Source: an uncultured Lachnospiraceae bacterium
Lineage (GTDB): Bacteria; Bacillota; Clostridia; Lachnospirales; Lachnospiraceae
Length of the DNA: 16,230 nucleotides
Direction of reading: 5' to 3'
NCBI GenBank assembly: GCA_947178465.1
Contig: CAMWYL010000029.1
Coordinates: 1 to 16,230, forward strand
This document shows positions 8,827 through 15,698 of this stretch, one piece after another. How positions within the stretch are numbered: the first letter of the stretch is position 1; each line of letters begins with the position of its first letter. The position numbers and the translations under genes were made by a program. The notes under the pieces were generated by a model, which saw only the letters and a list, made by a program, of their open reading frames with translations, had not been told where the DNA came from and did not search any database.

Positions 8827-8862
8827 TTGCAAAACACCGCATCCATTATAAACCTTTTGCAA
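8827..8862. repeat. 8-bp perfect inverted repeat around the asnB upstream -10
   Basis: TTGCAAAA (8827-8834) and TTTTGCAA (8855-8862) are exact reverse complements separated by 20 bases that contain the TATAAT box. The arrangement could be a regulator binding site or a weak hairpin; the loop is long for a terminator and no T tract follows on the minus strand. Confidence 0.6.
8845..8850 (-). promoter_or_regulatory. possible internal promoter (-10) ahead of asnB
   Basis: The 81-base gap between the SGNH gene and asnB contains a perfect TATAAT on the minus strand. No good -35 is found 16-18 bases upstream, so it may be weak or activator-dependent. The predicted start near 8838 would leave about 30 bases before the asnB ATG. 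The box sits between the arms of an inverted repeat (8827-8862). Confidence 0.35.
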
Positions 8863-8887
8863 TGATACCGTACTTTATGCATAAGTC

Positions 8888-10153
8888 CTAATAAGTATCA
8901 TATACATTGCTCTCAATTCTTGTAAAACGGCGCTCGCTCACGATTTCCTTTGTATTTTTGTCCGCCACCTCTACCATGAAATTCCCTTCATAGTATTCAT
9001 CGGATAATTCAACATACGTCAGCGTGCCAAATACATTGATATTCTCCAAAAGCGCCATAATCTCTTCATCCTGATATATCAGAGAATCCTTCGTGACATA
9101 CACCTTCGTCTCATAATCCGCGTCATTTAAAAGCATCAGATAAGACCATGTATCCTGAATCCCGTTGAGCCATTCCAGCTTCTTCTGCTTATATTCTTCA
9201 TAATCCCCGTTCCAGAACGCATACTCCGGATTCCCCCGATGATCTTGCACATCATAATTTTCCGTCAGATATTTCCCAAGAAAATCACTGACCTTTTTTG
9301 CTCCGGATGCGTTCAAATGGTGACTGACATCCGCACAGTCTGTCGCGTAGTTCAATTCCAAGTCCTCATACACAAAATTCAGATAAGGCACATCATTCTT
9401 TTCCGCGCTGACATATCCCCAATTCGCGACGGCCAGCTCTCCCTCCGGCATGTCGTAAGGGATATACATCAGCACAATATCAATGTTTTTCTCTTTACAC
9501 AAATCTATGATTTTCTGCAAATATCGTTTATTCAGACGGTCTGCAGGGTCATACTGTTCCTTCGGAATCAGCTCCGGCGGCGTGTTTACAACCACCTCCT
9601 CGTGGAGCTCCGCCCCCTTCTCGCAACCCGCTTCCGGCTTCAAATCCTCCGTGCCAAAGTCGTCATCCCAACGGCTGTGATATAAGGAGAGCGGAAACAG
9701 GTATTCCGCCCGCTCCCACGGCTCCAGCAAATCCCATACCATTCTTACCTTTGTGAACGACAGGGGCATGGCATCCGTAAAATTATGCAGATATTTCGTA
9801 TTTACCTTTCCGTCCCCGTCGACGGCATACAAGTCAATTACAACTACTTTCGGGGTCGTATGTTCCAACGCATTCACCAGCTGCCAGTAATTCGTACAGA
9901 TATTTTCCGAATGATTTGCGAGATTATAGGAAACAATGCCGTAATCGCGCCATAATTCCATAGGGTATATCGCATTGATCACATGGCTTGTCCCAAGAAA
10001 AAGCACGTCAAAATCCTGTTTCTGCTCATAAAAATCATAATACTTTGAATAACTGTATTTTCGCTCAAACAGAAAGTTTGTCTTTGCCAGCAGGAAAATC
10101 ACCAACGCCACAAATAAGACCGAACCTGCTACCCTTTTTACCTTTATCGACAT
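8888..10153 (-). CDS. SGNH/GDSL-like hydrolase fold protein, partner of MBOAT acyltransferase
   Basis: A 421-residue protein with an N-terminal membrane anchor or uncleaved signal (about 8-23) and an outside domain of the SGNH type. The nucleophile block reads FLGTSH (52-57, Ser56) and the catalytic pair lies in DVSHHLNASGA (Asp275, His278). In MBOAT/SGNH systems (AlgI with AlgJ/AlgX, DltB with DltD) such a partner transfers the acyl group onto the polymer outside the membrane; the adjacent MBOAT gene makes that role likely here. Residues beyond about 330 form an extra C-terminal domain (YLMLLNDADYETKVYVTKDS onward) that resembles the ILEI-like domain attached to some Firmicutes surface-glycan proteins; that assignment is from memory and uncertain. 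The start ATG at 10153 follows GGGAG, 18 bases after the MBOAT stop. The acyl group and acceptor cannot be told from sequence. Confidence 0.85.
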   Translation of the reverse strand: MSIKVKRVAGSVLFVALVIFLLAKTNFLFERKYSYSKYYDFYEQKQDFDVLFLGTSHVINAIYPMELWRDYGIVSYNLANHSENICTNYWQLVNALEHTTPKVVVIDLYAVDGDGKVNTKYLHNFTDAMPLSFTKVRMVWDLLEPWERAEYLFPLSLYHSRWDDDFGTEDLKPEAGCEKGAELHEEVVVNTPPELIPKEQYDPADRLNKRYLQKIIDLCKEKNIDIVLMYIPYDMPEGELAVANWGYVSAEKNDVPYLNFVYEDLELNYATDCADVSHHLNASGAKKVSDFLGKYLTENYDVQDHRGNPEYAFWNGDYEEYKQKKLEWLNGIQDTWSYLMLLNDADYETKVYVTKDSLIYQDEEIMALLENINVFGTLTYVELSDEYYEGNFMVEVADKNTKEIVSERRFTRIESNVYDTY

Positions 10154-10171
10154 ATCCTGTCACTCCCATAG

Positions 10172-11644
10172 CTAAAATTGAAAATATATAAAGCTTGAGG
10201 CATCATAAGTTCCTCCCCAAATTCCGAAAATCAACACAAACCAAAGCGCCGCGATATAGCACAGCCACCTGCACCAAAGCTCCTGCTCCAGAATCATTTT
10301 CCTGATCTCTATTCCTCTGTATTTCATAAAATCCGAAAAAAGCAATACCACAATCCCCAAAAGTAAAATGCGGAAGCTCCATCGGCTTATTCCAAGCTCA
10401 TACAGCGCACCATTCCTGAGTATACCGATATTTCCGATGTGCGTCATACTCCTGATGATTTCAACGGCTGCACCAAGGCTCTCCGCACGGAAAAATATCC
10501 ATGCGAAATCCACCAGCGCAAAGGTAATCAGTCCGCTCACGATTTTATGTCCGATGGAGTCCGGCTTCATATCAAATATATCATTCAACTTATCTCGAAT
10601 CGGTTTGGTGATTCCCCCCACAACCTGATAAATGCCGTGTATCAGCCCCCAGATTACATAGGTTCCCGCCGCGCCGTGCCACAGGCCGCTGACCAGAAAG
10701 ACAATAATAAGGTTGATATATTTTCTCAAAACGCCTTTTCTGTTTCCTCCCAGTGGAATATACAGATAATCACGAAACCATGTCGAAAGCGAAATGTGCC
10801 ATCTGCGCCAGAATTCCCCGATACTCCGCGACAGATACGGGCAGTTGAAATTATCCATTAATTCAAAGCCCAATATCTTGGCCGCTCCTACCGCAATAAT
10901 GGAATAGCCCGCGAAATCGCAGTAAATCTGTATTGCAAATAAGACAGATGCAACAATAAGGTAAACGCCTCCGTATTCCGTATAATTCCCATATACCGTA
11001 TCTACAACAATCGCCGCCCTGTCGGCTATGACAAGCTTGAGAAAATATCCCCAAAGCATGATCAGAAGGCCTTCCCGCATTCTTTCAAAATCAAATTGAT
11101 GCGTCTCGTTCACCTGCTTCAGCAGGTTCTTCGAACGCTCTATCGGCCCCGCCACCAGCTGTGGGAAGAAGGACACAAACAACGCGTATTTAAAGAAATT
11201 CCTCTCCGCCCTGACCTCCTTTCTGTATACGTCCATCGTATAGCTTAACGCCTGAAAGGTATAAAAGGAGATTCCCACCGGGAGCAAAAAGGTAACGGAC
11301 GGCTTGGGCAGAGAAATATTGACTCCCGAAAGTAACAGGTTGACGGAATCTATCGCGAAATTAAAGTATTTAAAGAAAAACAAAACGGCGATGTTCAGCA
11401 CAAAGCTCACCGCAACAGCTGTTTTTTCCGCCTTTTTTGATCTTGCGTTCTCAATCGCGATACCGCTGATATAGGTCACTGCTGTCGAAAACAGAAGCAG
11501 CAGCACATACCGCGCATCCCAGTTCATGTAAAAATAATAACTTGCCACAAGCAGCCAGATATACTGCATCTTCTTTGGCAGTATAAAATGAATCAGTATT
11601 ACAATCGGAAAAAAAATCAAAAAAGAATATGAGTTAAATAGCAT
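10172..11644 (-). CDS. MBOAT family membrane O-acyltransferase (AlgI/DltB-like)
   Basis: A 490-residue multi-spanning O-acyltransferase that passes an acyl group, usually acetyl, across the membrane for polysaccharide O-acylation. The family signature FWRRWHISLSTWFRDY (278-293) followed by LYIPLGGNRKG is nearly textbook, and the catalytic histidine is His323 in GLWHGAAGTYVIWG, corresponding to the conserved His of AlgI and DltB. The N-terminus MLFNSYSFLIFFP is typical of AlgI-like members. Length is normal. The start ATG at 11644 has AGGGATGG just upstream. It is the first gene of the eight-gene operon, behind a terminator and promoter, and its SGNH partner follows after 18 bases. No DltA/DltC genes are present, so teichoic acid D-alanylation is unlikely and acetylation of an exopolysaccharide or other surface glycan is preferred. 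Confidence 0.96.
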   Translation of the reverse strand: MLFNSYSFLIFFPIVILIHFILPKKMQYIWLLVASYYFYMNWDARYVLLLLFSTAVTYISGIAIENARSKKAEKTAVAVSFVLNIAVLFFFKYFNFAIDSVNLLLSGVNISLPKPSVTFLLPVGISFYTFQALSYTMDVYRKEVRAERNFFKYALFVSFFPQLVAGPIERSKNLLKQVNETHQFDFERMREGLLIMLWGYFLKLVIADRAAIVVDTVYGNYTEYGGVYLIVASVLFAIQIYCDFAGYSIIAVGAAKILGFELMDNFNCPYLSRSIGEFWRRWHISLSTWFRDYLYIPLGGNRKGVLRKYINLIIVFLVSGLWHGAAGTYVIWGLIHGIYQVVGGITKPIRDKLNDIFDMKPDSIGHKIVSGLITFALVDFAWIFFRAESLGAAVEIIRSMTHIGNIGILRNGALYELGISRWSFRILLLGIVVLLFSDFMKYRGIEIRKMILEQELWCRWLCYIAALWFVLIFGIWGGTYDASSFIYFQF

Positions 11645-11690
11645 GGTCCATCCCTCTGTTTAACGGATTTTACGTTCGTAACCAATTGAT

Positions 11691-11720
11691 AGTATATCAT
11701 ACCCATACTAAAAAGCGCAA
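11691..11720 (-). promoter_or_regulatory. candidate promoter of the MBOAT-led glycan operon
   Basis: On the minus strand an extended -10, TGATATACT (TATACT at 11696-11691), lies 18 bases after TTGCGC (11720-11715), a fair -35. The -35 falls inside the 3' arm of the terminator. Transcription would start near 11684 and leave a leader of about 40 bases before the MBOAT ATG. A small dyad TGATA-GTA-TATCA covers the -10. This is the only promoter-like sequence I see between the two units; it is a prediction by eye. The rest of the 154-base gap (11645-11798) holds no gene. Confidence 0.55.
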
Positions 11721-11740
11721 TCCGCAGATTGCGCTTAAAG
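11706..11740 (-). terminator. rho-independent terminator after the GLUG surface protein gene
   Basis: Read on the minus strand, AAGCGCAATC and GATTGCGCTT form a perfect 10-bp stem around the tetraloop TGCG (arms at 11727-11736 and 11713-11722), running into a T tract (TTTTT, two of them in the stem). The hairpin lies about 60 bases past the stop at 11799. The opposite strand lacks a comparable T run, so it works mainly for the minus strand and ends the transporter/surface-protein unit. Confidence 0.85.
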
Positions 11741-11798
11741 TCTGACTGATACTGCTATTTTTACCAAAAACTGCATTTCCATACGAGGCAATCGCAAA

Positions 11799-14700
11799 TT
11801 ATTCCGTTTCCTCCTCCGCTGCCGCATGTGCATTTCGCCTCTTCTGCCTGCGCGACCGTCCCTTTTTTATCAGAACAATCAGCAGAAGCGCCGCAGCTGC
11901 TGCCACGCCCGCCACGATAAAGCTTCTCACGTCTGTTGTCTCCTCTATCACGCAGAATGCCTCCCTGCTTCCGGTCATCTCTACCTGTAAATACTGTCCT
12001 CGGGACTTGCTTTCGCACTCCGTCCACACACCGTCACGGTATCCCCAAACCACCGCTTTCTCATAGGGATTTAAAATTCTCACGGCAAAGGTATCCGAAT
12101 CACCGATATTCCCGTTTTCAAGAGTAACATTGTAGATAGCATGCTCCTTATCCTGTGCAGCCTCCGGCGACGCCATATTGCTTATTGCGACCTTCAGTGC
12201 CGTCTCCTCCGTGAAGATCTGCTCCACCAACGCATACGGCTTTCGGTATTCCCCTTCCACAATCTCCGCGCTCTCCATGTACTTCTCGTCACTCTCTACC
12301 ACGGTGACATTCTCCTTGTATTCGCCGTTGATCACGAGATTTCCCTTCATGTATTCTCCCGTGTAGTCCGGCCACACGCCGTAATAACCCTCCCTCTCGG
12401 GAATCTGCGGATATTGCAGACCGACAAGGCTCTCCCCGAAGGCAACCTCCTGCATGCCAAGATAAGTGTCCTCTATTCGGTATACCACTTTGAGATGCCG
12501 GAACGCGGTCGGAAGATTTTCCACCGTGAGCAGCACCTCATATGATATCGGCTCCGCTATTCCCACATAACTGATATTGTCTACTCCGCAAAGCGCATCA
12601 CCCACATAATAATTTCCGGATACCTTCGCAGACTCCTCCTCATCCATATGTGTATTTTCGTAGGAGGTCACCTGTCCCGCAATCGCTCCTTCTCTGCCTG
12701 CGGCCGCCTCGACGCTCACAATCGCGCAGCAGTCCTTAAGCGTATCCGCATAGCCTGCAATTCCCCCGACATTCTTGTTGCCGGAGACGCTGCACAGTGC
12801 ATAGCAGCGTTTGATGACCGTCCGGGACTCTCCGCAGATACCGCCGACATAGTCGCCCTCCGTGCTTTCCACGCTTCCGTAGCCCTCCGAATCGAGCACA
12901 ACGCCGTGTCTCATATATCCGACAATACCACCCGCGCCATCCTTTCTTGCCGTAACATAGCCCTCATTGACACACCTTGTAATAACGCATTTTGTGATAT
13001 AGCTCCTGCCAATCCGATATTCGACACTCCCTGCCGCGCTATCCTCGGGATCCTCCTCATCAATGGACATCGCTCCCGCGATACCGCCGATATTGATATC
13101 ACCCTTCACAACGCCCTTGTTCGTGCAGTCGTCCGTTCTGCCTGACGTTATGGTATCAATCTCCTCATCCGACAAATCCTCATACAGCTCCTCCACACTG
13201 ATTTCACTGTAATCAACCAGATGGTCGGTCAGAAGATTAAAAACAACATTGAGCTGATCGTTGACTGCCCGCAAGTCCTCATTAATAATATCCGAGTAAT
13301 CCGACGCGTTATCGCCCAGATGCTTCAGGCTGTCTGAGATGCCCTTGAGCTGATTGTGGAAATTTTCCCGCTTCGCGTCAAAGGTATCCCCCAGCTGCGT
13401 AAATCGGATATCCGTCTGTGCGTTAATATAGTTCACGATTTCCCTCAACCAGCCTGACGCATCCTTTAAGAGATCGATCATGCGTTGAACATTGCGGGTA
13501 GCCGCCTCAATATCCTGCTTTGCGGCCTTTGCCGCATCGGACGTATAAGGCGTTAAAATATTGCTGATAACGCCAAGATCAGCAAGTACCGACGAAGCGG
13601 CCACGGACATATCCGCAACGGCTTCGGACAGCTTCTCAGCCTCATCAAGCACCTCCTCCCGCTCCTTGGAGGTTAGTTCGCCCCACTCCTTGGGCTTTCC
13701 ATCCGCGTCCGTCATCAGCTCATTCAGCCGCTTAACGGATTGCCGGACCCGGTCAGAGGCCTCCTGCAGCGCCTTGATATCATCTTTTATTCCCTCTTTA
13801 GAGGCATCCATCGTCTGCTGCTTATTCTGTCCCTCAAAAGTTATTTTCACACTGTAGGGTGTCACTGTGTCATCCGCCTTGAACTCATATACATAAGCGT
13901 CACTCTGTCTTTTGGAGACAGGGACATTCTTCCCGGCTTTATCAAACACTTCAGGGTTCCCTGACAGGATATATCCTGCATCCGGCTCCACCATGAGCGT
14001 CACAATATTGCCGCTTATGCTGTAGGAGGCCTTTCCGCTCACATTGGAGGACAAAATAATCTTGTCGTTGTTGGAACTCTCATCATGGACAAAGGTTCCC
14101 GACACCTTAATATGGGTTGACGGCATGACTGCCGTATACTCATTTTCGGCGACCTCCGTCACTGCAACCGCACTCCCGTTCGCATCCGTTATCGTCGGCA
14201 CTCCTGCCGGCTTATAACCGGCGTCCGGCATCGCGGTAATGGTGATCACATCATTTTCGTCAGGATTTTTGTTGTCACAGGTCAATTTTCCGCCGACCGT
14301 GGTCAGCAGAGATACCTTTCTGTAATCCGTCTCCTCATACGGGCTTGCGTCAACCTTTGAAACAATATCCAAATGCTCGCTCAGCTGATTCACGACATTA
14401 TTGAGGTCCTGAAAGGCTGTCCCCGCATCCGAAGTGTTCTGCATAATTCCCGGAAGCTGCTCCATCACATGCTCCATCCGCTCCGCGATTGCCTGTGTCT
14501 GGCCGATATTGTCATCAATAAAGTCCGTCAGCTGCTCCGCAATCTCATCGCCCGAGTCCAGTGCCCGGTCGGCATACCGGTTCAGATTATCCAGATCCGA
14601 CTTTACCGTATTCTTTCCCGCCTGCAAATCATTAATGGTCTTATTGATCAAAGTATGCAGCCTGTTCACGGCATCTCTGAGCGACTCCGCCTCATTGACC

Positions 14701-15698
14701 TCAATATAAGGCTCCATCTGTCCTACAATACCGCCGACATCCTTGCGTCCATAGACCCCGCCGTTATTCGTGCAGAGAGAAACAATACCGGCCTGACGCC
14801 CCGCGATACCTCCGATATTGTATCCCGTATGCTCATAACCGACCTTTCCGAAATTCGTACATTCGGAGATCAGACCATCCGAATACCCCGCAACGCCGCC
14901 GGTATCCACACCACTGTACAGCTCTGTATCCGTTTCCGAGACAGTGATGCTGAAAAAGATACCCGCTCCCATCTCGTCATCCTCTTCAACCCATTCACTG
15001 TCGTCATTGATTCCCGCGCGGTTTGTACAGCCTGTAATAACGCCGTGGTTCGTCCCCGCAATTCCACCGGTCATGTAGTATCCTGTCACGCGGCCGCCCA
15101 CCGCACACCCCGTTATCGTTCCCGTTCCCTCGTTTACGCCCGCAATACCGCCCACGGTTTCCCGGCCGCTCACGGTTCCCTGAAAACCGCAATTCTTAAT
15201 CATGCCGTAGTTGACGCCACAGAGGCTTCCGATACATTCCTTTTCGCCTACACCCTCAATATTCCCCTTAAGCTTCAGGTTTTGCACAACGCCGGTCCTT
15301 TCAATATAACGGAACAGACCCACAACATAACCATTATCCGTATTCTCATAGCCCGAAATCGTATGTCCGAAACCGTCAAAGGTTCCCGCGAAAACGGGAA
15401 TCATCCGGAAATCCGTACCGGATAAATCAATATCCCGCTCCAATATAATCCGTTTATCGGCAGACCAGGAATCTATATTGCATTTCTCCGCAAACGCAAG
15501 GAAATCCTCAACGTTCCGGATTGTAATCTCCTCTATAAGCTTTTCCTCCGCAGCGTCCTCCTTCGCTGTGTCTTCCTCTGCCGCTTCCTGCGTTTTCGTC
15601 TGCTGCGCTGCCGCAATATCCTGCACCGGAAGCATTGTAATAAGGAGAAGCACTGCCATCCCGACGGACAGTTTTTTAAATCTCTTTTTTCTCTTCAT
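11799..15698 (-). CDS. GLUG-repeat / coiled-coil membrane-anchored surface protein
   Basis: A 1299-residue exported protein I cannot name. Order of parts: signal peptide (1-31, basic start, hydrophobic core, AAA before the cut); acidic linker (37-58); a beta-rich entry region (60-125) with DIDLSG and GTFDGFGHTISG; GLUG-type repeats (about 130-330) with recurring GGIAG, ITGC and CTN; a helical coiled-coil arm (about 331-450); two divergent InlB-B-like repeats (about 465-540 and 548-622, each with PDAGY); a longer helical arm (about 630-850); a second GLUG block (855-1045); a beta domain (1050-1255); a membrane segment (about 1259-1277); and a basic tail KKGRSRRQKRR. There is no LPXTG. I chose ATG 15698 because it begins the signal peptide and follows GGAGG; the frame extends to 15821 but only with Arg/Trp-rich shadow sequence. 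It overlaps the transporter gene by 23 bases, suggesting joint function. The helical arms recall YhgE/Pip-like extracellular regions. Confidence 0.93.
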   Translation of the reverse strand: MKRKKRFKKLSVGMAVLLLITMLPVQDIAAAQQTKTQEAAEEDTAKEDAAEEKLIEEITIRNVEDFLAFAEKCNIDSWSADKRIILERDIDLSGTDFRMIPVFAGTFDGFGHTISGYENTDNGYVVGLFRYIERTGVVQNLKLKGNIEGVGEKECIGSLCGVNYGMIKNCGFQGTVSGRETVGGIAGVNEGTGTITGCAVGGRVTGYYMTGGIAGTNHGVITGCTNRAGINDDSEWVEEDDEMGAGIFFSITVSETDTELYSGVDTGGVAGYSDGLISECTNFGKVGYEHTGYNIGGIAGRQAGIVSLCTNNGGVYGRKDVGGIVGQMEPYIEVNEAESLRDAVNRLHTLINKTINDLQAGKNTVKSDLDNLNRYADRALDSGDEIAEQLTDFIDDNIGQTQAIAERMEHVMEQLPGIMQNTSDAGTAFQDLNNVVNQLSEHLDIVSKVDASPYEETDYRKVSLLTTVGGKLTCDNKNPDENDVITITAMPDAGYKPAGVPTITDANGSAVAVTEVAENEYTAVMPSTHIKVSGTFVHDESSNNDKIILSSNVSGKASYSISGNIVTLMVEPDAGYILSGNPEVFDKAGKNVPVSKRQSDAYVYEFKADDTVTPYSVKITFEGQNKQQTMDASKEGIKDDIKALQEASDRVRQSVKRLNELMTDADGKPKEWGELTSKEREEVLDEAEKLSEAVADMSVAASSVLADLGVISNILTPYTSDAAKAAKQDIEAATRNVQRMIDLLKDASGWLREIVNYINAQTDIRFTQLGDTFDAKRENFHNQLKGISDSLKHLGDNASDYSDIINEDLRAVNDQLNVVFNLLTDHLVDYSEISVEELYEDLSDEEIDTITSGRTDDCTNKGVVKGDINIGGIAGAMSIDEEDPEDSAAGSVEYRIGRSYITKCVITRCVNEGYVTARKDGAGGIVGYMRHGVVLDSEGYGSVESTEGDYVGGICGESRTVIKRCYALCSVSGNKNVGGIAGYADTLKDCCAIVSVEAAAGREGAIAGQVTSYENTHMDEEESAKVSGNYYVGDALCGVDNISYVGIAEPISYEVLLTVENLPTAFRHLKVVYRIEDTYLGMQEVAFGESLVGLQYPQIPEREGYYGVWPDYTGEYMKGNLVINGEYKENVTVVESDEKYMESAEIVEGEYRKPYALVEQIFTEETALKVAISNMASPEAAQDKEHAIYNVTLENGNIGDSDTFAVRILNPYEKAVVWGYRDGVWTECESKSRGQYLQVEMTGSREAFCVIEETTDVRSFIVAGVAAAAALLLIVLIKKGRSRRQKRRNAHAAAEEETE
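12564..13136 (-). repeat. GLUG repeat block B in the surface protein
   Basis: Residues about 855-1045 hold a second set of GLUG-type units: IGGIAGAM, AGGIVGYM, VGGICGES, VGGIAGYA and EGAIAGQV, with CTNKGVV, CVNEGYV and CYALCSVSG between them. The block resumes the solenoid pattern after an interruption of about 520 residues that begins at the end of block A. Confidence 0.82.
13824..14306 (-). repeat. two divergent InlB-B-like beta repeats in the surface protein
   Basis: Residues about 465-540 and 548-622 share the order VGGKLT/VSGKAS, VITITAMPDAGY/IVTLMVEPDAGY, then TITDANG/EVFDKAGK. The shared PDAGY and spacing identify two tandem copies of a small beta domain of the divergent InlB B-repeat kind. 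They sit between the two helical arms of the protein. Confidence 0.75.
14709..15311 (-). repeat. GLUG repeat block A in the surface protein
   Basis: Protein-level repeats at residues 130-330, each roughly 20-40 residues, with the pattern G-G-[IV]-[AV]-G followed by a turn, then ITGC/ISEC/VSLC and TN-G-V. At least six units can be seen: IGSLCGVN, VGGIAGVN, TGGIAGTN, TGGVAGYS, IGGIAGRQ, VGGIVGQM. A beta-solenoid fold is expected from the family. The DNA copies have diverged, so this is not a DNA tandem repeat. Confidence 0.85.

Noticed and set aside
14373..15425. A 350-codon open frame on the plus strand opposite the surface protein gene
   Set aside because: It lies antisense to the well-supported GLUG/coiled-coil gene, its product is His/Arg/Ile-rich with no recognisable domain, and the open frame follows from the codon bias of the minus-strand gene.
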